Source: Raphanus sativus
Taxonomy: Eukaryota > Streptophyta > Magnoliopsida > Brassicales > Brassicaceae
Direction: 5' to 3'
Assembly: GCF_000801105.2 (NCBI RefSeq)
Contig: NC_079515.1
Span: forward strand, 18,933,407-18,997,406
Length of the DNA stretch: 64,000 nucleotides
The notes beneath the pieces were generated by a model. That model saw only the letters and a list, made by a program, of their open reading frames with translations. It was not told the DNA's origin and did not search any database. Numbering within the stretch: the first letter of the stretch is position 1; each line of letters begins with the position of its first letter. The translations under genes were made by a program, and so were the position numbers. This document shows positions 21,237 to 33,535 of this stretch, in pieces.

Positions 21237-24098
21237 TCATGATCGGAGAAACCAGAGAGATAGGAGGTCCGACGATTGAGCCGGATCATTAAACCGGAAG
21301 CTGGCGATTCTGATTCTTATCAGATGGTCAAGTTCACGGAAGAGGGCAGTGTGGGATTTGAAGTGATTCCTATGGATCCTGCTGTTGCGTTCCGACCAAA
21401 TCAAGTAGATGGTCGCTTGCCAGGAGAGTAATCGAAGCTTCTTCTGCAATCTCGTTCCCGGGGAGCATCGGAGGCTTTGAAGAGTAGTTTCCCAGCTTGA
21501 AGAGGAGGTCAGATCGCACTTGTGAGCCACTCGATCCCAGAGGTCCTTTGAGTAGCAGCACTGGAAAAAGAGATGGTCTTTGGATTCATCATAGGCACGA
21601 CAGAGAACACAGAGCGCATCCGTTTGTAGTCCCCAATTCAACAAGCGGTCTTTAGTAGGACACCGATTGAGGACCATCAGCCAGGCTAGGAACTTGTGCT
21701 TGGGGATACCTCCTGAGAACCATACCTCCTTGCTCCAGGGTACCAGTGGCTACGATTCCCTTAGTAAGTTGTAGATGATTCTCGTTGAGTACTGCGGCAT
21801 CGAGGTACCATTTGGGCACCAGGCATAGTGGTCTGCATCACTTGATAGCGTAAGAGAAGTGAGGTAGGATAGGATGCTGAGGTGTTCATCCGATCTAGCA
21901 GCCGGTAGTATCCAGTGATCAATGTCCCACAGTTCCGCAAGTGTACTGTCCGATCTTACACCCAAAGCTAAGGAGGCTTGGCCCTGCAAGAAGCTTCTTA
22001 TATTCCCCATTGGCGCCCAATTGGAGGACCAAAAGTATGTGGTTTCACCATTACCTACAACAACCTTTATCCAAGGGTAAGCTACAGTTCTCAAGAGTAT
22101 TAGTTGGTTAGCCATCCAAGAGTGTTTTTGTCTGGTATTGATGACCCAAAAGTTATTTAAATCTCCCTGCAGGACTTCACTCGTGAACCAGGTGGACCAA
22201 ATGGAGTCTTGTTTAAAGAACAATATCCATATCAGTTTCAGCGCCGCCGCTTTGTTCCAAGCAGATAAGTTCTTAAGCCCCAATCCCCCTTCTGGTTTAG
22301 GCTTAGTAACTACATCCCATGCCACTTTTGCTGAGCCCTGCCCATCTGTCTTCCCTTTCCATAGGAACCTACTACTTAGAGAATCAATTTCTGCAAGACA
22401 GCCTTTAGGGAGGATATATGCGCAAGACCAGAAGTTTATGATTCCTGCAATCACAGTGGAGAGTAGTTGGAGTCTTCCAGCAAAGGAGAGAGATCTTACA
22501 GTCCAAGAGTGGAGCTTCGACTTGATGGACTGGATGAGTGGGGCGCAGTGGGTGAGAGAGAGTTTCTTTGTGCAGAGCGGAACCCCAAGGTATCTCACCG
22601 GTAATGCTCCTTCTGTGAGACCTGTAGCCAATTTTATATGCTCCAATTCATGAGACTTGATACCAGCAGCAAACATAGAAGTCTTCTCGATGCTGATGGC
22701 AAGTCCAGAACGCTGCTCGAAGTCTTGAAGAATCTCCAGTATAGCAGAGACAGATCCACTCGAACCGTCGCAGAAGATCAGGAGGTCATCCGCAAAGCAA
22801 AGGTGAGTGAGCTCTGTTCTGTGGCATTTAGCATGATAATTAAATCTTCCTTCCCTAGCTGCTTTGTTTAGTGATAGAGATAGGCAGTTCATGGCTAGCA
22901 CAAATAGATAGGGACTTAGAGGATCCCCCTGTCTCAGCCCACGTTTTCCTTTGAAGTAGCCAAAGATAGATCCATTGAAACCCAACGAAAACGAGGTAGT
23001 GCAAACACATGCTTGTAGCCATTGTAGGAATATTTCAGGCATCACCAGACTTCTCAAGCACTGGAAAATAGATTCCCATCTCACTGTGTCGAACGCTTTA
23101 GCAATATCCACTTTGATAGTAATTCTTTTAGGACCTCCCTGTTTGTGATACCCTTGAACAATCTCAGAAGCTAGGATAGTGTTCTCAATGAGGAGTCTTC
23201 CCTGCACAAAAGCAGTTTGTTTTGGAAGAATTACCTCAGGAATAATCGATTTTAGCCGCTTGACAAGAAGCTTTGAAATTGTTTTGTAGGTCGTATTACA
23301 GCACGAGATAGGCCTAATCAGTGATCGAGGCAGCTCCTGGCCTCTTTGGAACGAGAGTAAGGATCGTTGCATTCGTTGAAGCAGGAAGAAAAGCTGTGGC
23401 AAAGAATTTCTGAGTAGCATCGACGGTTTCAGACCCCACAATTCCCCAAGATGATTTAAAGAATGCAGAGGTGAACCCATCTGGACCCGGTGACTTGTTG
23501 GGATTAATCTTGAGAATTGTTTTTTCTATTTCTGCAGCAGTAGGGACAGAGGCTAGGATGTTCTTTTGGTGGTCAGAGCAGCGAAATGGAATTAGTTCCA
23601 GGAACCACTGAAGAGATGAGACTAACATAGGCAAGAATGCATGCGCCAGGATTTGCGTGAAGTGATCCAGTGCAATCATGCTCAGCTGAGTCGGATCAGT
23701 GATTAGTATTCCTGATGCAAGTAGCAACGATCGGATGGAGTTGTAGGATCTGCGCCCAGCTGCAATTCTGATGAAGAAGGTAATGTTCTGATCACTCAGT
23801 CTAAGCCAGTTGTGCACGATTTTTGCTTGAAGAAAGCTTCCTCTATTCCCCTCAGGAACGTACATTTAGCCAAAAGTGCTTTCTCTTCAGTAAATGTCTC
23901 CGTGGTTGGATTCGCCAGAGCTTTTTCCTGCACATCTTTTAACAAACAGTTAGTTTCTAAAACCCTCTTTTCAATATCTGAAAATCTCTCTTTGTGCAGT
24001 GTTTTTAACTCTCTTTTAAGTGATTTTAGCTTAAATCCCAACATTTGGAGGTCTAACGCAACACTTCCACTCTGGATCCATGCAGCTTCAACCGTCAC
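21237..24098 (-). pseudogene. LINE ORF2 reverse transcriptase and zf-RVT domains, frame-broken
   Basis: Minus-strand frames 23796-24098, 23314-23865, 21750-23480 and 21237-21677 follow each other with overlaps or short gaps. Blocks in order: SLKRELKTLHKERFSDIEKR (pre-RT helix), NPNKSPGPDGFTSAFFK, the CNTTYKTISKLLVKRLK block, IKVDIAKAFDTVRWESIF (catalytic Asp), RGLRQGDPLSPYLFVLAMN, and CFADDLLIFCDG (FADD catalytic pair). The C-terminal zf-RVT reads CVLCRAYDESKDHLFFQCCYSKDLW. All catalytic motifs remain, and the breaks are frameshifts between them. Confidence 0.92.
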
Positions 24099-24249
24099 AA
24101 GGAAGGATGGGTGGTTAGAGAGGTAGTTGAAGTATTTGAAGGGGCGGGTACCGGCTGATGGGAGGGGGCATGAGAGGTCCAGGTATGATGGGAGCCTTGG
24201 TATCTGAGGTCTCCAAGTCCCAGAGCAAGGAGTTGGTCTTGAAGTTCAA

Positions 24250-25315
24250 TCATATCACTAGATAGATGATCCACCGTAGAAGAGGATGCTCCTGGAAGTG
24301 GGTAATCTGGTTAAGGTCTCCTCCAATGATCCAGTTCTTATGATCCAAAAATAATGTGGTCTGGATCTCATGAAGCTCATCCCATAGCACACGCCTTTCC
24401 TCTCGCAGATTAGAGGCGTAGACAGCAGTGAAGGTGAATTTGGTGTGGCCAGGGATCTCAACTTCACAAGTGAGGGACTGCCGTGATTGATGAAGAACCT
24501 GAACAGATGCAGGATGTCTCCAAATGATGATTATCCTACCATCTGCATCGGTGTTGTGATTAGAAGAGTACGAACAGTTTGGGCAAACTGTAGATAGAAT
24601 AGAATTCAGATTGGGTTCTTTAACATGAGTCTCCAAAATTGCACCGACTAGTGGCTTGTGAGAGGAAAGCCACTGCAAAAAGGGGCGATGCTTGTCCGGT
24701 TCGTTGAGTCCTCGGACATTCCAAAAAAAGATTTTTGTACACATATTAAAGGTGGAGGGTACCCTCAACAAGAGAGGGCGGGTCAGGTGGCAGGTTAGAG
24801 ACGGTGGGGGAAGGGAGAGGATGAGATGGAATGGGGGAAGGATCTAGGGATGGAGAAGAGGCAGGTGAAGGGAGGGAGGGATTAAGGTTTGACAAAGGTT
24901 TAGTGGAGAAAGGGTTGAATGAGGAAGGATCTTTGGGATTGGTTTTAGGATAAGCTGGAGGGTGGAGATTAGGGAGAGGAGCGATAGGTCTAGCATGGAA
25001 AACAGCAGGGAGGGCGAGGACAGTATCTGATAAACATGGAGAAGGAGGGTCAGTTTGGGGAGGGCAAGATGGGGGTGAAGAGGGGGAGAGGAAGGGTGGT
25101 ATCAGGTAGTGGAGTAGGAAGAGATGGGGAAGGTTTGGGGGGGGGGGGGTCAATTTCCATAGTAGTAGGAGGGGAGGAGGTGGAGGTAATTGGGTCAGGA
25201 GGGGTATTAAATCGCCTCCAAATTCTGCAGCAGAGTGAGAAGCGCTTGCATTTCCTAGCGGTACCGAATCCTCAGCAGCAGGAGAGGTATGTGCCTCAGA
25301 AGATTGACTATCCAT
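24250..25315 (-). pseudogene. LINE inter-ORF proline-rich tail and ORF2 endonuclease domain
   Basis: Minus strand. The proline/serine-rich frame 24746-25315 joins the ORF1 C-terminus to ORF2; it includes a run of 13 C on the minus strand near 25139-25151, likely to cause slippage or sequencing error. The frame 24250-24771 is an apurinic/apyrimidinic-type endonuclease (exo_endo_phos): FFWNVRGLNEPDK, AILETHVKEPN, AVYASNLREERRVLWDEL and IIGGDLNQI are the metal-binding and catalytic blocks of plant L1 EN. This domain nicks target DNA for target-primed reverse transcription. The C-terminal part is cut by a stop or frame change near 24250. Confidence 0.85.
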
Positions 25316-25357
25316 AGGATCTGAAGTCTGTTTCTTCCTGCCTGAAACTTTTATCCA

Positions 25358-26741
25358 TTACTGAGGACCTTTAGGGCAATTCTTCATCAAGTGCCCTTGA
25401 GCATTACAAGAATAGCAGTAAATTTTTGATGAGGTTGGGTTAGAAGTAGGCTTAGCAGTAGGATTGTTGGCTGGGGTTTTAGAAGAGGGAACAGTTTTTG
25501 GAGGTTCTGGGAGAAGGAGGCAATTACGAGAGATGTGCTCCAACTCCTTGCAGTGAAAACAGATAGGAGGGATCCAAGGGTACTCAACCTCCAGTTCAAC
25601 AAAGGATCCATTCGATCTTCCCACTTCCACTATCTTAGGCAATGGCAGGGAGGTATTGACTTCCACTTTAACATGAGCGATGCTGATGCTAGTGAGACTA
25701 AGGGTCCATTCATCTGTTTCCTTAGGTTCGCCAATTTGGCCCGCTATGTGGCTCAAACCTTCAGAATGGATGAGGTCAAAGGGAACATCATTTAGGTGAG
25801 CCCAGAGCTGGATGTGTTGCAGTGAAGGAGTAGAATCGACAGCATCCTGTGTCCACTGGGAGACATGAAATATCGAGGTATCCACATACCAAAACTTCTT
25901 GGTTAGTACTTTCTGTCAGATAGATTCATTAGGAACCCTTACTAGCACTGATTTAGTAGTTGGGACCATATGAATCTTCAGGTGACGTCCCTTGCCCCAC
26001 AAATAGTTGAGGACATTCTGGATAAGCTTGTATGCATGAGTTCTACCAAAGAATTTACACACCAGAAACTCTTTGTGGAGGTCAGTTCCTTTCTGGTAGA
26101 CCTCATCAGGGATGACGACACGAGGCACACCAGAGGGGGAGAAGCTCTGCGGAGACAATCTGCGGAGGGTTCTGTCTGTGTTAGCTTTAACTTTTGCGGT
26201 CCAAGAAGGAGTTTGGTTAACTGGGGCATTTGGAATCGGGTGGTGGTTATGCTGAAGGTTAATGCCAGTACCATTTTTTAGATGGTTAGCAGTAGGGAGG
26301 GGAGGGGAGGAGCCGATAGTAGCAGTAGGACCGGAGCCAAGAAGGCCGGGACCTTGGACAAGAGGATAATCAGAAATTGGATAAGGTACTGTAGTAGGTA
26401 GAGAACTAGGATTTTGTGAACAGTGAGGTAAAGGGGAAATAGTGAAGGAAGCTAGCAATTGGGCGGTAGTAGAAAGATTTAGAGGAGGAGAGGGCTGGGT
26501 AGCTGCAGGGATAGGGGAGGGATGGATGCGGTGGTTATGGGAGAGGGAGTAGTAGAGGACGAAGGGAGAATAGGACGGCTGGAGGGATTTTTCAGAGGGG
26601 ATTTAGAAGCAGAGAGGGGGGAAATTGGAGGGGGTCTGGGGGATCTGGCAGCGGAGGAGGACGGCTGAGCAGGCCGGCCGGAGCCGTAGAGTCAGGAGGG
26701 GAAACGTGAGCGATATCCAACCAGGAGTTGGGAGAAGCCAT
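25358..26741 (-). pseudogene. LINE ORF1: DUF4283-like and CCHC zinc-knuckle protein, frame-broken
   Basis: The likely start is at 26739-26741 (MASPNSWLDIAHVSPPD); that frame meets a stop after about 48 codons. The reading resumes in 25916-26458, which has a proline-rich stretch, PSWTAKVKANTDRTLRRLSP, and the DUF4283-like part KFFGRTHAYKLIQNVLNYLWG. It then continues in 25358-25885 after another stop, with WTQDAVDSTPSLQHIQLWAH, the plant CCHC_4 knuckle CFHCKELEHISRNC, and a second knuckle CYSCNAQGHLMKNC. These domains bind LINE RNA in the ribonucleoprotein. At least two breaks interrupt the frame. Confidence 0.85.
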
Positions 26742-26794
26742 AAATTCTGTTTATTTTTCTTTGTCAAATGTTTCTTATGTGAAACCACATGTTT

Positions 26795-27062
26795 AGAATT
26801 ATTTTCAAGATCAGCAGTTAGAAACAGTTACCCACACATTAAAATTGTATATTTGACATCAATATTTATAGTTTAATACTTTATTGAATTTAGTATGGGT
26901 TAAAAAAATTAATATAGAATTCATTTTTTCTTTTTTTGCTATAGTTTTTTCTTTTTTTGCTATAGTTTGATCAATTGTTTTTCATTACATGAGTTGCAAC
27001 GACGTATATTTTCTCTTTGAATTTTAATTTTGAAGAATATTATATGATTTGCAACGACGTAT
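26795..27062. other. Short intergenic spacer
   Basis: AT-rich. Contains TTTTTTCTTTTTTTGCTATAG twice in tandem at about 26925-26966. No gene. Confidence 0.5.
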
Positions 27063-27070
27063 ATATTTTC

Positions 27071-27750
27071 TAGGACTGGGCAAAAAATCCGAACCCGAAA
27101 AATCGAATCGAACCCGATCCGAAAAAGTAGCACCGAACCCGAACCGAAATTGATTAAATATCCGAACGGGTTCAAAATTTCGGTATTTAAAAAACCGAAA
27201 CCGAATCCGATCCGAACCGAAGTATTTTGGGTACCCGAATGTATCCAAAATAAATTTATATACTTAAATATATACATTATTTTTATATATAATGTATATT
27301 AAAAATATTAAAAATATATAAGATACCTTTAAATTTTCCAAAATACTCGAAAAATATATGCAAATAGTCAAAAGTAAATGTTTAAAATAGCTAAAGTATA
27401 CTTAAAACACCAAAAATAGTTAAATATCTATTGATTCTTTATTTAAATATTCAAAGAAAACCAATTTATATGTTAAATTAAGGTATTATGACATATATGT
27501 TATGATAATTTATATGTAATATATTATCTTTCTTATAGATTTTGAAAATTTAAAGTATATAATGAATTTTGAAAATTTAAAAACATTTTAAATGGGTTAT
27601 CCGAACCCGAACCGAACCCGCAAAGATCCGAACCGAACCCGAACCGAAATTTAGAAATATCCGAATGGGGCTGAAATCTTTAACCCCGAAAAACCGAAAC
27701 CCGAATGGACTGAACCGAAACCCGAATGGGTACCGGAACGCCCAACCCTA
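27071..27750. mobile_element. Non-autonomous hAT-type element with CCGAAC subterminal repeats
   Basis: Flanked by the 8-bp duplication ATATTTTC (27063-27070 and 27751-27758), the size typical of hAT elements. The ends TAGGACTGGGC and GCCCAACCCTA are short imperfect inverted repeats of the hAT type. Dense CCGAACCCGAAC-type repeats fill about 27090-27235 and 27598-27735. The middle is AT-rich and non-coding. Length is 680 bp. Confidence 0.85.
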
Positions 27751-27758
27751 ATATTTTC

Positions 27759-29890
27759 TAGTTTAAAATGGGGATCAAGTGCACAAGGAGGAGTCCCACT
27801 TGTCACGCCAAAAACATATTCAATCCTTTTCTATTTTGTAATTTGTAATTTGTCGGTTGTTATCTTCAGTTAGCTGTCAATCATATTATATATCTTAAGG
27901 TTTAGGTTATATCAAAATCAGATGATACTTTAATCGTAAACTTTTCTCGTGAGTATTTTAATAGTAATTTGTAATATTAAAACATCATTAAATTGGTTGT
28001 CTAACTTTTACTTATTCTCAGTTTTAAATACATTTTTGAGTTAATTAATTATTTGTGGTAGGGCTGAGACAGATTTGAATATCGGGAAATTTAAGGTATC
28101 CGGATTCTTATTCGTCAGATCCGTCGATTTAGTATCTGGATTCGGATTTAGGGTTTCCGGATATCTGGCCTCCAGATATCTGAATTCGGTTTTGACAGAT
28201 TCTTAATTTTATTATCCGGATTCAGATTTAGATGACTCAAATATTTTATTTTCAAAGTCAATTCGGAACAGATCTCGGATCGAATCCGGGTCCCGAATAA
28301 TAAATCCCGTGTCTAATTTGCGAGATGAGAGAAACATTTTTTTAAGAACAAAATCAAGAACACGATTAGTTGCGTAATTACTAATTACGATCATATTGAA
28401 CTAAATTAAAATAAACGAAAGTTAATTCTAATCTTAATGGACGGTAGGTGGGGCTGTTTATAAATTTAGTATAGCAATTCACATGGACAACGTGTACCAC
28501 CGTGCTTCGTTGTCCTCTCTTCTTTCAATCTTCTTTGTTTGCTTACAAGATTTGATTCCTTTTATCACAACAATCTACCAATAAACTATGTTGCAAACAT
28601 TGTCCCACGTAGTGAACTGTAAATAAACGTTAAGACCCTTTGCAACTCACATCTATATATTATCTTTTATCAAGAAAAAAAGAAGAAAACTCACGTCTAT
28701 ATTCGATTATTTTGTCATCCACATCTATATTCATTTCTATATTTTCTTTTTCAACAGAATTTTTTTTTGTTATAAAATGGATTTATTTTATTATATATTT
28801 CTTTTAACAAAAAGTTTTTAAAATAGAGAAACTCTTTTAGAGTCATATATTAGAGCTAGATAATTTTTATAATAGAGATTCTCTATTTTTAAAAAATATA
28901 TTGAGATGTACATTAGAAATACTATACATACTTACTGGAATTAAGACAATGAATGGGTGAAATACCATCGAGGAATTTAAAAGCGGTTTTCACAAAAACG
29001 CTTTTAGTGCACCATCACACTTTTTTGTCAGATATACTGCGGTTTTCAGAAAGAAAAAGCAAAAACGCATACAATAAAATTTACTCAGCAAACCAATAAA
29101 CCGCACTTCAAAATTGTAAGCAGTTAATACCCTGCAAAATAATGCACTGGATAACAATTTTTTTTATTTTTTAAAGATTATAAATTATCGTAAGAATAGC
29201 TATTAAAATAAGTAATCAATTAAGGCAACGCCATTGCTACAATGGTTACTTTTAGGCTTTTAGCAAATTTTTAGCTACAATTGTTTAGTTTCTGCATATT
29301 ATATTTATATTCTTATTAAAATTAAGTGAAGTATGCCGATTAGTTTGATCCAAAAAGTAATATACCTTCATGTGTTCTAACAGAAAAAAAAAGTTTTTTT
29401 TTCAAATGCTGTCATCTCCAAAAAAAAAACTAAAAATATAAACAATACAGTAAGCTATATTCAAGAATCAGCCAATTTATAAAGATTAATTGTTAGATTA
29501 TGTTTTTATAAATTAATTTAAATGTGCCTAAATAAAAAATAATATATTTTTGTTTCTTTACAAACTTTAAACATTTATTTTTTAAATAAAGATTTATAAG
29601 AATATAAAATTGTAGTTGATAAACTTACATCACTAACACTACTTAATGTTAATTTATTTTTACAGTCAAATTATTTTTACCAATCAAATAATTTTATTTA
29701 AACTATATTTATTATGTTAATATAAAAGTTTTACTATTTAAATATTTTCCATATTATATATTATTATTATTTTATTAATTAAATAATTACTCAATACCGC
29801 AAATATAATAACCCGATGATCTTATGTAGACAAGTTTGTTATTAGGATAGAATCTCAAATTTTGAGATATAAGTTAACATTTGTTTTAAT
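27759..29890. other. Unassigned AT-rich sequence with a partial hAT-like repeat
   Basis: At about 28060-28330 the start TAGGGCTGAGACAGA and the TCCGGAT/GGATATC-rich stretch resemble a hAT-type subterminal repeat, but I find no second end or duplication. The rest, including 28430-29890, is AT-rich with no gene I recognise. Confidence 0.4.
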
Positions 29891-29894
29891 TAAT

Positions 29895-30140
29895 CTAGGA
29901 GTATTGCGGACCCATAAAATAGTTGAGACTAATCTTAAAAAAGAGGTGTAACCCACAGATGGATCTTCTCTCTTAGGTATTCAAATGAGTCGTAAGCTAT
30001 TAGTTCATATATGCATGGTAACATATGGAGTTAATAATTTGTATTAAGTGGGAGTCAATCCCTCAACTATACCAATATAGCAATTTCTGCTCTAGTAAAA
30101 ACCATTAGACCACCACGATGTGTTAGGTTAACTTTGAGTC
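29895..30140 (-). mobile_element. tRNA-derived SINE-like element
   Basis: Reading the minus strand from about 30135: GGTGGTCTAATGGTTTTTAC (A-box-like), then after about 40 bases GGGATTGACTCCC (B-box-like, complement of 30050-30062), then an AT-rich unrelated 3' body. This matches the Pol III promoter of tRNA-derived SINEs. The 3' end and TSD were not identified. Confidence 0.5.
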
Positions 30141-30577
30141 TATAAGAAAACTTAAGAAGGCATGCACATGCTTCATGTCATAGATAAATTACTGGTGAAC
30201 TTTTTGTCTCAATAAAAAATCACCTTTTAGCAAGATAAATTATATTAAAGGTTTTTGGGTCAGCTTTTTTAAAAATATATTAACTAGAAAATAATTTAGT
30301 TATCTAGTATTTGATATTACAGTTACATATGGAAACAAATGAAAACAAACAAAAGTTTTATATAAGAAACTAGTAAACTGTAATAAATAAATTTTCAAAA
30401 TTTAGCACACTTTGTGTTATATATATATGTATATATAATTTCTATTTACAAAATATGAAAACTTAAAAAATAAACTACAAGAATTATTTTTTATTTTAAG
30501 ACCTAATTATTTTATCATTTTGACGAATAAGATAATTTACAAAAGTAAAAAAAAATAAACAAGAAAAAGAACTAAGG

Positions 30578-31711
30578 AAGGTGTATTCAATATAAAATCT
30601 AAAGTGATTTGATTTTTAGTGAGGTTCTAAATGATTTCAATGAATTGAAGAGGTTAAGGTGATTTTTGTTAAACCACTCTAAAATATCATTTAAAATTAT
30701 GAGATTTGAGTTTTTCTTTAAATAAAAAACTTCACTCAAACACTTTAAGAGAGGTGTATTCAAACTAAAGTTTGTGGATACTTGATTTTTAGTGAGGTTT
30801 TAGATGATTTCCACAAATTGGAGAGTTTAGGGTGATTTTTATTAAAACTACTCTAAAATATCACCTAAAACCATGATATTTGAAATGTATTCAACTGAGA
30901 GTTTTATGTGATTTGTATTAAAATGACAAATCTACTATTATTATGAATTTTAAAAAATCATTTAAAATTTGTTGTTATTAAATTTGATATTTCATAAAAT
31001 ACTCTGAAATCAACTATTTTTTTTTTGAATTATACAGAGGTATCCTCAAATCCACTATTATTGGAAATATTAAAGTTGTGGAGTTTTCAAGTGATTTTAA
31101 GTGTTTGGGTGAAGTTTCTTAGTTAAAAAATAAAACTCAAATCTCATGGTTTCAGAGATATTCTATAGTTGTTTAACGAAAATCACCTTACACTCTGAAA
31201 TTTATTGAAATTATTTAAAACTTCATTGAAATCAAATCACTTTAAGCTTTACATTCAATGCACTCCCCTTAGTTTTTTTAACTAAAAGACTCTATCCCAA
31301 CACTCTAAAATCAGTTGAAAACTCCACAACTTAAAATATGTTCAATAACATCGTGTTTCAAAGATTTCAAAATATTTTGTGAAATGTTAAGTTTAATAAC
31401 TGTGGATTTTAAATGAGTTCTTAAAATTTATGTGTAGTAGATTTGTCATTTTAATACAAATTATCTAAAATATTCAGTTGAGTACAGCCCTCTAAAATCA
31501 TTTGAAAACTTTAAAATTCTAAAACTTAAAAGTAATTTCAATAAAAATAGACTTGAAATACTTTATAATATGTCAAATTCAATAATAATAAACTTTAAAT
31601 GAATTTCTAAAACTCATCTTTGAATAACACTAGATTTTTTTTGTCAACTAATAACAGTGGATTTATCATAATCACCTAAAACTTTTAAACTTAAAGTCGA
31701 ATACACCCCAT
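30578..31711. mobile_element. Nested MITE cluster with GGTGTATTCAA-type ends
   Basis: The left ends AAGGTGTATTCAA (30578) and GAGGTGTATTCAAAC (about 30752) match, in inverted form, the right ends TTGAATGCACTCCCC-type (about 31255-31269 on the plus strand: ATTCAATGCACTCCCC) and CGAATACACCCC (to 31711). The inner sequences share long inverted similarity, such as TGATTTTTAGTGAGGTTTTAGATG on the left against its complement on the right. This reads as two related inverted-repeat elements, one inside the other. They are non-coding; the family is probably Harbinger-like MITEs, but no TSD was fixed. Confidence 0.55.
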
Positions 31712-32203
31712 ATAAAGGAAATGAACAATGATATTGTGGCCATTTCATTGGTTAACGGATGTGTTGTCGTCTACTAGGGGTCATGTCACAGCGGCCCATG
31801 AAGAAAAACGACTGTCAATTTGTTTTTATTGTTTTTGTTCATTTCTTTCCACAATATTTATAGCACGTTGTTAAAACTATTGCAATCCTATCTACTCCAC
31901 AGATATTAAAGATTCCTACTTTTTCCAAGTCGCCTCTTTTTCAGTGGACCAATGTAATTACCACGTATTTTAAAAGTGTGGCCCTTAGAACACCTAAGAA
32001 CACCTCCAATCCAACCAGAGGTTCTGATCATGCCTAGAAGAAAAACAGAACCGAAAACCCAAACCGGAATCGAACCGAAATAATCCGAACTGAAACCGAA
32101 GCAAAGATTAACAAATACTTGAATGGTTCCTATATTTCTATATCTGAAATAACCGAACCGAACTGGAACCGAACCGAAGTATCCGAATATATAAAAATAT
32201 TAA

Positions 32204-32820
32204 TCTCCTAGACTATATTTGCGAAGTGATTTACCACATGTTCTCTCTATAATCAATTTCACAAAAAATGTGACATGGCTATTAAGATTGATGACATGTC
32301 ATATGGTCAAATATGACATTGATAATTTCATTTAAAGTTGATTTATAATTTTGTAAAACTTTTTAGAATATGGTAATAATTCATATATTACATTTAATAT
32401 CGATATTTCTTTTTGGTAATTTTTTAAAATATGGTAATAGCTTATACATCATCTATAAAATGAATATATTCATATATAAAATTTCAAATTTCGAAATATT
32501 ATTATTTTTGTATAATCATACAATTTGTATTACTAAAGCTTTCAAAAATTTCTACAATTTTTAAGAAAATTTAAATATCTAATCGTAAGATCATTAGTTT
32601 TTTATATATCTACAAATTTTATAAATATTGTTTAGGCTAAATTTTTGATAATTACAATTTTATATCGTTTTATTAGTTTTATACAAATTGATTTAATATA
32701 TATCAAATCTATATTAAATATTAGTAAGAAAATAGTAAAATCTATAATTTAATAAAAAAAATTTATATATAAGTTAGATTTAAAAATTTCTTACTGCACG
32801 TGGTGCAAGAAAACACCTAG
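32204..32820 (+). mobile_element. Non-autonomous Helitron with paralogous empty site
   Basis: Starts with TC and ends with CTAG, inserted between A and T (ATTAA / TTATATATAC). Sixteen to twenty-five bases from the 3' end is the perfect hairpin TGCAC-GTG-GTGCA (32795-32807), followed by AGAAAACAC and CTAG. These are the defining Helitron features. The related copy at 34081-34110 reads ATTAATTATATATACATA, which is exactly the uninterrupted target. No Rep/helicase sequence, 617 bp. Confidence 0.9.
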
Positions 32821-32979
32821 TTATATATACATATAGCATAGCTAAATATATATCTATAAGTAAAAGTTTTCTTAAAAAAATCCAAAAATATCCGAAGCTA
32901 ACTACATTATCATAAGATATCCGAACTACTCGAACTATCCGAAAGTATCCGGATAATTTTATCTGAAATATCCAAAGTA

Positions 32980-33535
32980 CAGTAAAACCTCTATAAATTA
33001 ATAATGTTGGGACTTTGAAATTTTATTAATTTATAGAGATATTAATTTACAAAAGTTTCCATATTTGGATTTTTTCTATTTTTCTATTTTTTATTTATAA
33101 AAAAAAAGAAAATATTTTATTTTACCGCATGTACATTATTTAAATTTTAGAAATTTGACTTCCATATTGTTCTATTATCATATTTTGTGTAGATTTTTAT
33201 ATTTCATAGAATTGTTAAGTGGGTTTTGGTATAATTTTACTAAATATTATCAAAATATATTGAAATGTTAAGAAAAATAAAGATTTTTCATTGTGAATAT
33301 AAAATCAACAATATAATATTTAGCTCGTACTTATATAAAAATTATATATAGATATATTATTAATTTATGATTTTAAGGGGACTATATATTTACATAGAAA
33401 TTTTTAAAATATTATTATCTTATTATTTTATCGATTTGTGTTATATTTAACACTAGTCCAACTTGGGACCGACAAAATTTATTAATTTATAGAGATTATT
33501 AATTTATAGGTTATTAATTTATAGAGGTTCTACTT
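32980..33535. mobile_element. Emigrant-type MITE
   Basis: Begins CAGTAAAACCTCTATAAATT at 32980, the terminal repeat I recall for Emigrant (pogo-like MITE of Arabidopsis). It ends with a diverged inverse copy, AATTTATAGAGGTTCTACTT. TA is duplicated (32978-32979 and 33536-33537). Its length of 556 bp is close to the usual Emigrant size. Inserted in hAT copy A; absent from copy B. Confidence 0.85.

Larger units (their letters stand above)
21039..26778 (-). mobile_element. Near full-length L1-type LINE (ORF1 + ORF2), 16-bp TSD
   Basis: The perfect 16-mer GTGAAACCACATGTTT flanks the block at 21023-21038 and 26779-26794, as a target-site duplication. On the minus strand the order is 5' leader, ORF1 (nucleic-acid-binding), then ORF2 with endonuclease, reverse transcriptase and zinc-binding domains. 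This is the plant L1 layout and the length is that of a complete element. The ORFs are broken by several frameshifts or stops, so it is not autonomous now. A poly(A) tail is not evident at the 3' end next to 21039, which is unusual. The perfect TSD against broken ORFs suggests either a moderately young copy or insertion of an already defective one. Confidence 0.93.

Noticed and set aside
22138..22871. Plus-strand ORFs of 171 and 77 codons
   Set aside because: Antisense to the LINE reverse transcriptase on the minus strand.
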